Assembly: GCA_025149125.1 (NCBI GenBank)
Contig: CP102272.1
Span: 2,542,001-2,606,000, forward strand
Direction of reading: 5' to 3'
Origin: [Clostridium] asparagiforme DSM 15981
Lineage (GTDB): Bacteria > Bacillota > Clostridia > Lachnospirales > Lachnospiraceae
DNA length: 64,000 bases
Each line of letters starts with the position of its first letter. The stretch's first letter is position 1. Made by a program: the position numbers and the translations under genes. The notes beneath the pieces were generated by a model. It had not been told where the DNA came from and did no database searches. It saw nothing but the letters and a program-made list of their open reading frames with translations. Shown here piece after piece: positions 42,616-51,560 of this stretch.

Positions 42616-44396
42616 GGCGTGTATTTCTCCTCATTCAAATACCGCCACAGGGTCGTCCGCCCGATGCCGAGCCGTTTTGCAGCCAGAGTCTGGTTGCCGC
42701 CGCATTGGGAGAGGACGACCTTTACAATTTCCCGGGTCATCTCGTTTAAGGGCCGGTTGTAGTCGAAAAAGTCGGCTGTGGTGGGGACGTACTGGCGCTT
42801 CTCCTTCTCAATGGCCTCGTACACTGTATCCCGCTGAATATACGCGGTGGAGGTGAGCATCACCAGTTCCGCCAGCACCCGCTTCAACTGCATAAAATTG
42901 TCCGGCCACTGGTAGCTCATGAGCAGGGAAAGGGCCTCGGGCGTGAAGCCCACGATCTGTTTGGACATTTCCACGTTCATGGCGTTGAGATACAGGTTGC
43001 TGGAGCTCTGGATATCGTCGGTCAGCTCTCTCAGCGGCGGCATATAGATGGTGGTGCAGGGCAGATAGTCGATAAAACTTCTGGAGGGGTCCGGGGAATC
43101 CCGCTCCAGGGTCTGGGAGCAGGAGAGGATGATCCGGTTGCGCTTGTGGGCCCCGGTGTCCACCAGAAAGGACAGAAGCCGTTCCTGCTGGTTTTTGGAC
43201 AGAGCCTGGATGTTGCTGATGAAAATGGTGTTGTTTTTATCGTTCAGAGGCGAATTGTAGTTGCTGATCACATAATTCCAGGTCCGCTCGTTGAGGATTT
43301 GGCAGTCGATGGTGATATAGGGATATTTCTGCATGGAGCTTTCCAGGTAGAGCTTGGCCGCCAGCTGGTTTTTCCCCGAGCCCCGCTCCCCCAGGATCAT
43401 CACGGGAAGGGTATTCTGGTTGATTAGCCGGATTTTCTCCTCCATCAGCCTGGCGCTGGAGGTCAGGGAGTAGAAACTGCTGGAATACATGACCGAGACC
43501 TGGGAATAGTTGGAAAAACGGATGCCGTGTTTGCTGCCTCCCACCGGGAAGGGGTTCTGCTCCAGGCAGAAAATGCAGCAGGGTTCATCCAGGAAACCGG
43601 CCTCCTCCGCCGTGATGGAATAGAGGTCGTTTTCGATCATGTGAAATGCCTTTGCCGACATGGAGTGGGGGGATTCCATCAGCTTTTTCAGATGTCCGGT
43701 GACGGCCGTAATGTTCTTCTCATTGTAGGTGGAGAACAGGATGGTTCCGTCCCGCTTCATGATAACGGTTTTCATGCCCTGCATGTCCAGGGCCTTTGTG
43801 AACAGGCGGCTTCTGGCCTTGGTCTCCGCCACGGCCCGGCACATGTTGACGGAATATTCGATGGCGATATCGATGCTCTCCGGCCCGGACAGGATCAGAA
43901 TCGGCTCCATGCCGGCTTCCCGGGCCATCATCTCGGTGATCACGTCGCAGAGAATGAAATTGCATCCCCCGGCCTTCAGCTCTCTCAGCACAGGGCCCAG
44001 CTCCTCAGGGCTGTGGATGGTGACGATGTTCATGCGGTAATTCATCATCTCACACAGGACGCGGGCCGGTTGGGTGACGGTGGGATAGCCCACCACGGCG
44101 TAGGCTTCGGTGAGATTCCCCACCAGCAGGATCGCCCGCAGAATGTCGTTGATGTTCAATGTGATTTCGATGACCGGGATGGTGGCCACCCGCCGGATCA
44201 GCTCCGCGGTTCCGCCCCGAGAGATCAGAATATCAAAACCTTCGTCCATATGCTGCAGGGCCAGCTGAACCCCGTCCTCCAGGTTCCCCGTGTAGACCAC
44301 CATCTCGATTTCCTCATATTTTGCAGCCTCCGCGACCATGGCGTTTCTCAAATTTTCGTATGGCGCGATTCCCAGTATACGATATTTCGTTCCCAT
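42612..44396 (-). CDS. PrpR-like regulator: PrpR-N sensor, AAA domain without GAFTGA, Fis-type HTH
   Basis: A 594-residue transcription regulator. Residues 1 to about 195 are the PrpR-N-type ligand domain (GIAPYENLR near the start, ISRGGTAELIRR near residue 58). The AAA+ domain around residues 320-500 has a Walker A (GERGSGKNQLA) but no GAFTGA loop and no clear Walker B Asp-Glu, so it should not open sigma-54 polymerase. A Fis-type helix-turn-helix ends the protein (GGNQTLAAKRLGIGRTTLWRYL). It faces an acid-sugar operon and probably controls it and the esterases through the 17-bp sites. Confidence 0.88.
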   Translation of the reverse strand: MGTKYRILGIAPYENLRNAMVAEAAKYEEIEMVVYTGNLEDGVQLALQHMDEGFDILISRGGTAELIRRVATIPVIEITLNINDILRAILLVGNLTEAYAVVGYPTVTQPARVLCEMMNYRMNIVTIHSPEELGPVLRELKAGGCNFILCDVITEMMAREAGMEPILILSGPESIDIAIEYSVNMCRAVAETKARSRLFTKALDMQGMKTVIMKRDGTILFSTYNEKNITAVTGHLKKLMESPHSMSAKAFHMIENDLYSITAEEAGFLDEPCCIFCLEQNPFPVGGSKHGIRFSNYSQVSVMYSSSFYSLTSSARLMEEKIRLINQNTLPVMILGERGSGKNQLAAKLYLESSMQKYPYITIDCQILNERTWNYVISNYNSPLNDKNNTIFISNIQALSKNQQERLLSFLVDTGAHKRNRIILSCSQTLERDSPDPSRSFIDYLPCTTIYMPPLRELTDDIQSSSNLYLNAMNVEMSKQIVGFTPEALSLLMSYQWPDNFMQLKRVLAELVMLTSTAYIQRDTVYEAIEKEKRQYVPTTADFFDYNRPLNEMTREIVKVVLSQCGGNQTLAAKRLGIGRTTLWRYLNEEKYTP

Positions 44397-44443
44397 AGGA
44401 CTTGATTCTCCTTTCCTGCATGCTTTCTGAATTCTTGTCGAAC

Positions 44444-44460
44444 TGTTTCATTATGAAAAT
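44444..44460. promoter_or_regulatory. 17-bp site, regulator/kinase region copy 1
   Basis: TGTTTCATTATGAAAAT, immediately downstream of the regulator's own -10 box, a place for self-repression. Confidence 0.6.
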
Positions 44461-44489
44461 ATAATATCATAAAGTGAAAAGAAAAACAA
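44461..44489 (-). promoter_or_regulatory. Promoter of the PrpR-like regulator
   Basis: On the minus strand TTGTTT and TATTAT are separated by 17 bases, between two 17-bp sites. Confidence 0.6.
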
Positions 44490-44492
44490 TAA

Positions 44493-44509
44493 TGTTTCAA
44501 AAAAGAACA
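44493..44509. promoter_or_regulatory. 17-bp site, regulator/kinase region copy 2
   Basis: TGTTTCAAAAAAGAACA, upstream of both divergent promoters. Confidence 0.6.
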
Positions 44510-44519
44510 AAAAATCATT

Positions 44520-44536
44520 TGTTTTTATTTGAAACC
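44520..44536. promoter_or_regulatory. 17-bp site, regulator/kinase region copy 3
   Basis: TGTTTTTATTTGAAACC, overlapping the kinase -35 hexamer. Confidence 0.6.
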
Positions 44537-44557
44537 TACAGTGAAAAGCGTTATCCT
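44529..44557 (+). promoter_or_regulatory. Promoter of the acid-sugar operon
   Basis: TTGAAA and TATCCT with a 17-base spacer. No -24/-12 sequence was found, consistent with a sigma-A regulator. Confidence 0.6.
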
Positions 44558-44584
44558 ATAACCACAGAGAGAAACCGAGATACA

Positions 44585-44601
44585 TGTTTCAAATCAAAAC
44601 A
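44585..44601. promoter_or_regulatory. 17-bp site, regulator/kinase region copy 4
   Basis: TGTTTCAAATCAAAACA, downstream of the kinase promoter and ahead of the ribosome-binding site. Confidence 0.6.
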
Positions 44602-44628
44602 CATTGCAAGCTGGCGGGAGGTGAGACA

Positions 44629-45921
44629 TTGGTTGAATTGATGATTATTGCGGACGATTTCACAGGCGCCCTGGATTCAGGGGTGCATTTCGCGGAGAGA
44701 GGAATCCGCACCAGAGTGATTGTCAGCATGGAGGACGACAGAAGCTGGGAGGAAGGCCTTAAGTCCGGGGAGACCACGGTGCTGGTGGTGGACGCGGAGA
44801 CCAGGCACGCTTCGCCGGAGCAGGCAGGACGCAAGGTACACGCCATCGTGTCGGACGGCAAAAAAGCGGGAATCCCTTATATTTATAAGAAAACAGATTC
44901 AGCCCTCCGGGGAAACATCGGAAGCGAGCTGGAGGCGGCCCTGAGGGCGTCGGGGGAACAGGTTCTGAGCTTTGTGCCCGCCCTGCCCCGGATGAACCGG
45001 ATCACCAAAGGCGGGAAACACTATATCGACGGCGTTCCGGTCAGCCGGAGCGTGTTCGGAAAAGATCCCTTCGAGCCGGTCACCCGGGACGACATAGAGG
45101 AAATCATCGGTCTGCAGAGCAAGATTCCCGTAACCATTGCAGAAGACCCGGAACAGCTAAGCGGTATAGAATCCGGCATTGTGGCTTACGACGCCCGGAG
45201 CGAAGCGGACATTGAGCGGATCGGCGCGAAGCTGGCCGCGTCGGGACAGAGCCGCCTGCTGGCCGGCTGCGCGGGCTTCGCCTCCATTTTGCCAACGCTT
45301 TTGGGCCTGGAACGCCGGGAGCCGGAGGCGGCTGCGCTGGAGAACCGGCTGTTTGTGATCTGCGGCAGCGTGAACCCCATCACGAAAAAGCAGCTGGACC
45401 GGGGCGAGCAGGCGGGATTTCCCAGATTCTACATGAGGCCGGAGGAAAAGCTGGACCGGGAATTCTGGAGATCAGGAGACGGAGAACGGCGGGTCCGGCA
45501 GATAACGGAGGCCGGAAGCGGCAAGGACTGCGTCATCCTGGACACCAACGACCGGGAGGGAACGCCGGACACCCTGGAGTACGCCGGAAGGCTCGGCATG
45601 GACACCGAGGCGGTGCGCCGGAGAATCCCGGAAACCCTGGGAATCATTTTAAAACAAATGCTGGATCAGGGACTTAACGCCGTCTGGCTGGTCACCGGCG
45701 GGGACACGCTGCTGGGGTTCATGAAGGAGATCGGGCAGTGGGAGCTTAAGCCCATCCGGCAGATCCGGCCGGGCTGCGTGCTGACGAAGCTGGATTACAA
45801 TGGCCGGGAATATCATATGATCACAAAATCAGGCGGCTTCGGGGATGAAAACCTGTTGCCGGAGCTGACGGAAGAATTAAAAGGAAAACAGAAAGGCGAG
45901 GAAAATGGGATATCAGATTAA
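44629..45921 (+). CDS. Four-carbon acid sugar kinase (DUF1537, DtnK/OtnK family)
   Basis: Phosphorylates the 4-hydroxyl of a four-carbon sugar acid. 430 residues in two domains. The N-terminal substrate domain begins MIIADDFTGALDSGVHFAER, with the catalytic-site ADDFTGA motif, and has KKTDSALRGNIG. The C-terminal nucleotide domain has VTGGDTLL near residue 355. Kinases of this family encoded beside PdxA2 act on D-threonate. I choose the TTG at 44629, six bases after GGGAGGTG; the ATG at 44584 lies in an operator, and the ATG at 44641 is too far from the ribosome-binding site. First gene of the operon. Confidence 0.87.
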   Translation: MVELMIIADDFTGALDSGVHFAERGIRTRVIVSMEDDRSWEEGLKSGETTVLVVDAETRHASPEQAGRKVHAIVSDGKKAGIPYIYKKTDSALRGNIGSELEAALRASGEQVLSFVPALPRMNRITKGGKHYIDGVPVSRSVFGKDPFEPVTRDDIEEIIGLQSKIPVTIAEDPEQLSGIESGIVAYDARSEADIERIGAKLAASGQSRLLAGCAGFASILPTLLGLERREPEAAALENRLFVICGSVNPITKKQLDRGEQAGFPRFYMRPEEKLDREFWRSGDGERRVRQITEAGSGKDCVILDTNDREGTPDTLEYAGRLGMDTEAVRRRIPETLGIILKQMLDQGLNAVWLVTGGDTLLGFMKEIGQWELKPIRQIRPGCVLTKLDYNGREYHMITKSGGFGDENLLPELTEELKGKQKGEENGISD

Positions 45922-47065
45922 AATTCCTTCCTGCGTATATTCAGGAATGGGAAGCATTGAGGATGTTCAGACAATCTTAAAACAGGAGTCCGCAAAAAAG
46001 GCCCTGGTGTTCACCGACAAGGGAGTGGCCGGAGCGGGGCTTTTAGACAAGCTGCTGGCCGTGCTGGAACACTGCAGCGTGGATTACCAGGTGTTCGACG
46101 AGCTGAAGCCGGAACCCGCCTACGGCGACGTGGAGGCGGTGGTGGAGCAGATGAACCGGGAAAATGGCGACATCATCATCGCCATCGGCGGCGGCAGCGT
46201 CATGGACGCAGCCAAGCTTTGCTCCCTGTTAAAAGGCTCCGATTACACGGTGAAGGATTTGCTTGACAATCCTCTTCTGGCGTCAAAGCAGCTCAAAACC
46301 GTGATGATCCCCACCACCTGCGGCACCGGCTCCGAGGCCACCTGCAACGCCATCGTGGCCATCCCGGAGGAGCAGTCAAAAAAGGGCATTGTGAACGCGG
46401 AAATGATACCGGATTACGTGATACTGGACGCCCAAATGATCGCCGGGCTGCCAGCCTCCATCGTGGCCGCCACCGGCGTGGACGCCCTGGCCCATGTGGT
46501 GGAGTGCTATACCTCGAAGAAAGCGACCCCCTTGAGCGATACCTACGCTGCGGCAGGCGCGAAGCTGATTTTCCGCAACATTGAGCAGGCTTACAAAAAT
46601 CCCTCCGACATGGAGGCCAAGAACAACCTGTTGCTGGGCGCGTTTTACGGCGGCGTGGCCATCACCGGAAGCGGCACCACCGCGGTTCACGCCCTGAGCT
46701 ATCCCCTGGGTGGCAAGTACCACATCCCCCACGGCGTGTCCAACGCCATACTGTTTGCCCACGTGATGGCGTTTAACAAGGACGCCTGCGCAGAACGGCT
46801 GGCGCAGCTCTGCGACGCGGTGTACCCGGAACAGTCGGCGGGGAGCGGGGAGGAAAAGGCGGATTACATGATCGAGCGGATCGCCGCCATCGTGAAGAAC
46901 ACCGATATCCCCACGAATCTGGAAGCCTTCGGCGTCAAAATGGAGGACCTGGACTTCCTGGTGGACGCGGGGAGCAGGCAGCAGAGGCTTCTGGTCAACA
47001 ACATGAAGGAATTGAGCCTTGAAGACATTCGTTCCATCTATTTGAACGTGCTGAAGGAGGATTAA
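45905..47065 (+). CDS. Iron-containing alcohol dehydrogenase
   Basis: An NAD(P)-dependent group III alcohol dehydrogenase of 386 residues. The nucleotide motif is IGGGSVMDAAK. Metal ligands are visible in DALAHVVECY (Asp and His) and in HALSYPLGGKYHIPHG (two His). It overlaps the kinase end by 17 bases, so the two are tightly coupled. It may oxidise a sugar acid or reduce the aldehyde released by the lyase next door; the sequence does not decide. Confidence 0.9.
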   Translation: MGYQIKIPSCVYSGMGSIEDVQTILKQESAKKALVFTDKGVAGAGLLDKLLAVLEHCSVDYQVFDELKPEPAYGDVEAVVEQMNRENGDIIIAIGGGSVMDAAKLCSLLKGSDYTVKDLLDNPLLASKQLKTVMIPTTCGTGSEATCNAIVAIPEEQSKKGIVNAEMIPDYVILDAQMIAGLPASIVAATGVDALAHVVECYTSKKATPLSDTYAAAGAKLIFRNIEQAYKNPSDMEAKNNLLLGAFYGGVAITGSGTTAVHALSYPLGGKYHIPHGVSNAILFAHVMAFNKDACAERLAQLCDAVYPEQSAGSGEEKADYMIERIAAIVKNTDIPTNLEAFGVKMEDLDFLVDAGSRQQRLLVNNMKELSLEDIRSIYLNVLKED

Positions 47066-47067
47066 AC

Positions 47068-47967
47068 GTGACAGAGATCAAAGGAATTATCGCGGCAATG
47101 CAGACCGCCATGCATGAAGACGGCAGCATCAACGAGGCGGAGCTCCGCAGACAGATCAACCGGCAGATCGACGCGGGAGTGGACGCGGTGTTCTGCCTGG
47201 GCACCAACGGCGAGTTTTACATTATGTCCGCTGAGGAAAAAATCCGGGTGATGGAGATTTTCGTGGACGAGGTAAAGGGCCGGGTTCCGGTGTACGCGGG
47301 CACCGGGTGCATCAGCACAGAGGAGACCGTGGCGCTGTCCAGAAAGGCCCAGGAGATCGGCGTGGACGTACTCTCCGTCATCACCCCCTATTTCGCGGCC
47401 ATCAGCCAGGAAGAGCTGTACCAGCATTACGCCCAGGTGGCGCAGGCGGTGGACCTTCCGGTGGTGATGTACAACATCCCGGCCAGAACCGGGGCTTCCC
47501 TGGCTCCGGCCACCGTGAAGCGCCTGGCGGGCGAATTTAAAAATATCGCAGGCGTCAAGGACTCCAGCGGCAATTTTAACAACATTCTCCAGTACATCCA
47601 GGAGACCGAGGGGATGGATTTCGCGGTTCTCTCCGGCAACGACGCCCTGATCCTCTGGACCCTTTTGGCAGGCGGCAAGGGCGGGATCACCGCAATCGCC
47701 AACATCCTTCCCACGGTTATGGTGGACATTTACCAGAGCTATCTGCGGGGGGACATGGAGGGCGCGAAGAAAGCCCAGAACGCCATTTCTAAAATCCGGG
47801 AATGCTTTAAATACGGCAACCCCAACTCCGTCGTCAAGTGCGCCACCAACCTGATCGGACAGCCGGTGGGGCCCTGCAGAAAGCCCTTCGGCATCTTGCC
47901 CCAGGAGGCGGTGGAAGCGATCCAAAAGACCATCGACACCTACTACGGGGAGTATAAAAATAAGTGA
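47068..47967 (+). CDS. DapA-family (Schiff-base) lyase/aldolase
   Basis: A 299-residue TIM-barrel lyase of the dihydrodipicolinate synthase/N-acetylneuraminate lyase family. The Schiff-base lysine is in AGVKDSSGN and the tyrosine in VMYNIPARTG. The arginine there is typical of true DapA, while GTNGEFY replaces DapA's GTTGE. Its place in a sugar-acid operon rather than beside lysine genes argues for a 2-keto-3-deoxy-acid aldolase or hydratase. GTG start after AAGGAGG. It begins three bases after the ADH stop. Confidence 0.85.
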   Translation: MTEIKGIIAAMQTAMHEDGSINEAELRRQINRQIDAGVDAVFCLGTNGEFYIMSAEEKIRVMEIFVDEVKGRVPVYAGTGCISTEETVALSRKAQEIGVDVLSVITPYFAAISQEELYQHYAQVAQAVDLPVVMYNIPARTGASLAPATVKRLAGEFKNIAGVKDSSGNFNNILQYIQETEGMDFAVLSGNDALILWTLLAGGKGGITAIANILPTVMVDIYQSYLRGDMEGAKKAQNAISKIRECFKYGNPNSVVKCATNLIGQPVGPCRKPFGILPQEAVEAIQKTIDTYYGEYKNK

Positions 47968-47993
47968 CAGTCCAGGAAAGGAGAACGGCAGTT

Positions 47994-49022
47994 ATGAAAA
48001 TAATCGGTATTACCATGGGAGATCCGGCCAGCATCGGCCCGGAGATCACCGCGAAGGCATTGTCCGACCCGGCGGTCTATAAGCGCTGCAAGCCGCTGGT
48101 GGTGGGAGACGCCGCAGTGATGGAGGAGGCCTTAAAGATTACCGGACTCTCCGGCAAGCTGAAAATCCATAAGATCGGGGACGTAAGCGAAGCGCTGTAC
48201 GAATACGGCAGCATCGACGTCTACGACATGGGTATGGTGGACATGAAGGAGCTGAAGCGGGGAGAGGTCTCCGCAATGGCCGGAAACGCGGCCTTCCAGT
48301 ATGTGAAGAAGGTCATTGAGCTGGCCATGGACAAACAGGTGGACGCCACGGTGACCAACGCGCTGAACAAGGAGGCAATGAACCTGGCGGGACATCATTA
48401 CTCCGGCCATACCGAGATTTACGCGGACTACACCGGCACAAAGAAATACACCATGATGCTGGCCCACGAGAATTTGAGAGTGGTCCATGTGTCCACCCAC
48501 GTTTCCCTCAGGGAAGCCTGCGACCGGGTGAAGAAGGACCGCGTTCTGGAGGTGATCCGCATCGCCCACCAGGCATGCCGTAAGCTGGGAATTCCGGAGC
48601 CGAAGATCGGCGTGGCGGGCCTCAACCCCCACAGCGGCGAGAACGGCATGTTCGGACGGGAGGAGATCGAGGAGATTACCCCGGCCATCCAGGCGGCCAG
48701 AGCCGAGGGCATCCTGGCGGACGGACCGGTTCCGCCGGACACCATTTTCTCCAAGGCCAGGGGCGGCTGGTACGACATTGTGGTGGCCATGTACCACGAT
48801 CAGGGGCACATTCCCTTAAAGGTGGTGGGCTTTGTATACAACCACGAAGCACAGAAATGGGACGCGGTGGCCGGAGTGAACATCACCCTGGGCCTGCCCA
48901 TCATCCGGGCCTCCGTGGATCACGGAACCGCATTTGACCAGGCGGGCACGGGCCTTGCCAGCGAGCTGAGTTTGATCAACGCCATGGATTACGCCATCCG
49001 CATGGCTGAAACCAAAGAATAA
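47994..49022 (+). CDS. pdxA2: PdxA2-type 4-phosphate dehydrogenase
   Basis: A 342-residue PdxA-family NAD-dependent dehydrogenase/decarboxylase. GITMGDPASIGPEIT is the N-terminal motif; metal-binding histidines are in HHYSGHTEIYA and MYHDQGHIPLK. PdxA2 proteins encoded with DUF1537 kinases turn 4-phospho-D-threonate into dihydroxyacetone phosphate and CO2. No other vitamin B6 gene is nearby, which favours this role over pyridoxal synthesis. The ATG at 47994 follows AAAGGAG; an upstream in-frame GTG overlaps the lyase stop and is less likely. Confidence 0.9.
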   Translation: MKIIGITMGDPASIGPEITAKALSDPAVYKRCKPLVVGDAAVMEEALKITGLSGKLKIHKIGDVSEALYEYGSIDVYDMGMVDMKELKRGEVSAMAGNAAFQYVKKVIELAMDKQVDATVTNALNKEAMNLAGHHYSGHTEIYADYTGTKKYTMMLAHENLRVVHVSTHVSLREACDRVKKDRVLEVIRIAHQACRKLGIPEPKIGVAGLNPHSGENGMFGREEIEEITPAIQAARAEGILADGPVPPDTIFSKARGGWYDIVVAMYHDQGHIPLKVVGFVYNHEAQKWDAVAGVNITLGLPIIRASVDHGTAFDQAGTGLASELSLINAMDYAIRMAETKE

Positions 49023-49050
49023 TACCGTAAAAAAAGGAAGGGGAACGATT

Positions 49051-50211
49051 ATGGAATACGCAAAATTGCCAGGGTTGACACCGGACGGAACAATGTATTG
49101 GAACGAGGAAATGGGGACTGTGGAGGCGGTTCTTCCGCCGGGGGGCTACAAGACCGCCCACGGACCGGGGCTTTTGGAGCTGGAAAACGGGGATATGCTG
49201 TGCGTCTGGTTCGCAGGTTCCTTTGAGGGCAACGCGGATGTGAACGTGATCTGCGCCCGCCTGAAAAAGGGAGCGGACCGGTGGGAGGAGCCGGTTCTGG
49301 TATCCCATGATCCCGAGCGGAGCGAGCAGAACCCGTCGCTGTTTTCCGGGCCGGACGGAATGGTCTGGGCCATGTACACCTCCCAGCTTTCCAGAGTTGA
49401 GGGCAAGGACAACATGCAGTTTACCTCTGTGATCCGCTGCCAGAAGAGCGCGGACGGCGGCGAGACCTGGAGCGACTACGAGACCGTATTCCCGGAGGAG
49501 GGAAGCTTCTGCCGGCAGCCCATCCAGGTGCTCTCCAACGGGCGCTGGATCTTCGGAAACTGGATTTGCACGGACTCCGAACTGGGGCTCACCGGCGATC
49601 CCACCGCCTTCCGTATCTCCGACGACCAGGGTAAAACCTGGAAAATGGTGGATATGCCCGAGAGCAACGGCGCGGTTCACGCCAACGTGGTGGAGCTGGA
49701 GCCGGGCCATCTGGCAGCCTTTATGAGAAGCCGCGCTGCGGACAATATCTACCGCAGCGAGTCCCTAGACTACGGCGACACCTGGACCAAGCCGGTTCCC
49801 ACGGTTCTGCCCAACAACAACTCCAGCATCAGCGCAGTGAAGCTGCAGAGCGGAAGAATTGCCGTCGCCTACAATCCCACCTGCACGCCCTGTCCCACGC
49901 CGGGCATCGCTTCCTGGCCTGGCCTGCGCTGCCCCGTAGCCGTGGCGCTGTCCGAGGACGGCGGACTCACCTTCCCCATGATCCGCTATATGGAGCGGGG
50001 CGAGGGCTACATGGGAGACGAGAACAAGACCAACAACCGGCAGTACGAGTATCCCTATATCATGCAGGGCAGAGACGGCAGGCTCCACCTGGCCTTTGCC
50101 TACAAGGACCGCCTCAGCGTGAAATATATGAGCTTTACGGAGGAGGACGTCATGGGCAAAAAGCGCGAGACGGTAGGCCTCTACAATCCGACCTCAGCCA
50201 AGGTCCAGTGA
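49051..50211 (+). CDS. Cytoplasmic BNR/sialidase-fold propeller protein
   Basis: A 386-residue six- or seven-bladed propeller of the sialidase-like BNR superfamily. Four Asp-box turns are visible: SADGGETW, SDDQGKTW, SLDYGDTW and SEDGGLTF. There is no signal peptide, unlike secreted sialidases. I cannot place a complete arginine triad, so sialidase activity should not be assumed; relatives include uronate lyases and enzymes of unknown function. It lies between PdxA2 and a permease, so it probably processes the imported substrate. Confidence 0.8.
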   Translation: MEYAKLPGLTPDGTMYWNEEMGTVEAVLPPGGYKTAHGPGLLELENGDMLCVWFAGSFEGNADVNVICARLKKGADRWEEPVLVSHDPERSEQNPSLFSGPDGMVWAMYTSQLSRVEGKDNMQFTSVIRCQKSADGGETWSDYETVFPEEGSFCRQPIQVLSNGRWIFGNWICTDSELGLTGDPTAFRISDDQGKTWKMVDMPESNGAVHANVVELEPGHLAAFMRSRAADNIYRSESLDYGDTWTKPVPTVLPNNNSSISAVKLQSGRIAVAYNPTCTPCPTPGIASWPGLRCPVAVALSEDGGLTFPMIRYMERGEGYMGDENKTNNRQYEYPYIMQGRDGRLHLAFAYKDRLSVKYMSFTEEDVMGKKRETVGLYNPTSAKVQ

Positions 50212-50227
50212 GAAGGAGGAAGATAAA

Positions 50228-51511
50228 ATGACAATTCAAATGATTCTTGCCCTCGCAATCCTGGTGATCATGATCGGGCTGATCATGTTCGACGTACTCC
50301 CCTTCGGCGCGCCGCCCCTTCTGGCCTGTATGCTGCTGGTGGTAACGGGACTGTCCACCGTGCCCGAGGCATTTGCCGGATTCACAAATTCCAGCGTGAT
50401 TATGATCGCCAGCTTCATGGTGGTACTGGCGGGCGTACAGAAGACCAGGGCCATGGATAAGGTAAAGGAAGCCCTGATCGCCCTGGTAAACAGAGGCGGC
50501 TACAAGAGCTACGCACTGCTGGTGATCGTGGTCATGGTGGGTGCCAGTCTGGTGGGCGGCGGAAATACCGGCTACTATGTGCTGATTCTGTCCCTGATTT
50601 CCACCATCCCCTACACCAAGAAAATGCCCACCTCCAAGCTGATGATGCCTCTGGGCTTCGCCACCAACCATCCGTTGATCCCCATCAACGTGGCCCTCTA
50701 TTACGGCGTGGTGAGCTCTGTTCTGGAAACCGCGGGCTTTATGGAGCCGGTTTCCATGATCAAATTCTCGGCGGTGAACTTCGCCATGGCCGTGGCCTTC
50801 CTGGTCTGGTCCCTGGTGGCCTACCGGCTGCTTCCCGACCACCCCATCGCGGCGGCCGAGATGGATGCTCAGGCTAAGATTGAAAAGACCAAAGCGGTTC
50901 CCATGGAGCCCTGGAAAGAAAAAGTAACCGTTGTGGCCTTCGTGGTCAGCGTGGTGGGCATGATGCTCATCAACACCCTGGGCAACATGGCCTATGTGAT
51001 CCCCGGCCTGTCCGCCATGGCCCTGCTCTTCATGAAAGTGGTTGATTTTAAGGAGTTCCGCGAGAATATGTTCGCTCCGGTAATCCTGATGATGGCAGGC
51101 GTCATCGGTGTGGCCGACGCCCTGGCCAATTCCGGCTTTACGGCCATGATCGGCGAAGCCATCGCAACCGCCCTGGGCACCAGTGTGGCGCCGCTTCTGG
51201 TCATCATCCTGTTCGCACTGCTGACCAGTACCTGCGCGACCTTCACCGGTTCCAACATGGGTTCCGTCTACATATTCGCCCCCATCGCCATCGCGGCCTG
51301 CATGAGCCTGGGCTTAAACCCCACCGCAGCCGCTGCCGCAGTGGTGGTATCGGGATGGCAGGGCGGCTACATGCCCATCGACGGAATGCCCGCCATGATC
51401 ATGGGCATGGGCAAATATAAGCTGCCGGAATTCTGGAAATTTACGGTGCCCATGTATTTGATCCGCATTATCGCGCTGAGCGTGGCGGCGGCTGTGATTT
51501 TCCCGATGTAG
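50228..51511 (+). CDS. SLC13/ArsB-NhaD type anion permease
   Basis: A 427-residue transporter with about ten to twelve spans of the ion-transporter superfamily. Two helix-break motifs, GGGNTGYY and FTGSNMGSVYIFAP, replace the usual SNT motifs of the dicarboxylate family. It probably imports the sugar acid handled by the operon, with sodium or protons. The start follows GAAGGAGG 16 bases after the propeller gene. Confidence 0.82.
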   Translation: MTIQMILALAILVIMIGLIMFDVLPFGAPPLLACMLLVVTGLSTVPEAFAGFTNSSVIMIASFMVVLAGVQKTRAMDKVKEALIALVNRGGYKSYALLVIVVMVGASLVGGGNTGYYVLILSLISTIPYTKKMPTSKLMMPLGFATNHPLIPINVALYYGVVSSVLETAGFMEPVSMIKFSAVNFAMAVAFLVWSLVAYRLLPDHPIAAAEMDAQAKIEKTKAVPMEPWKEKVTVVAFVVSVVGMMLINTLGNMAYVIPGLSAMALLFMKVVDFKEFRENMFAPVILMMAGVIGVADALANSGFTAMIGEAIATALGTSVAPLLVIILFALLTSTCATFTGSNMGSVYIFAPIAIAACMSLGLNPTAAAAAVVVSGWQGGYMPIDGMPAMIMGMGKYKLPEFWKFTVPMYLIRIIALSVAAAVIFPM

Positions 51512-51560
51512 AGAGATTCCGCTGCAGTAAGTTTTTTCCGAAGTAACAGGTTTTCCCAGT

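Noticed and set aside
44584..44628. ATG at 44584 as the kinase start
   Set aside because: It lies in a predicted operator without a ribosome-binding site; the TTG at 44629 has GGGAGGTG at proper spacing and fits the family N-terminus.
44397..44628. Sigma-54 promoter for the kinase operon
   Set aside because: No GG-N10-GC (-24/-12) sequence was found, sigma-A hexamers are present, and the regulator lacks GAFTGA.
49051..50211. Calling the BNR propeller protein a sialidase
   Set aside because: Asp boxes only show the propeller fold. There is no signal peptide, the arginine triad could not be placed, and the neighbours act on sugar acids.
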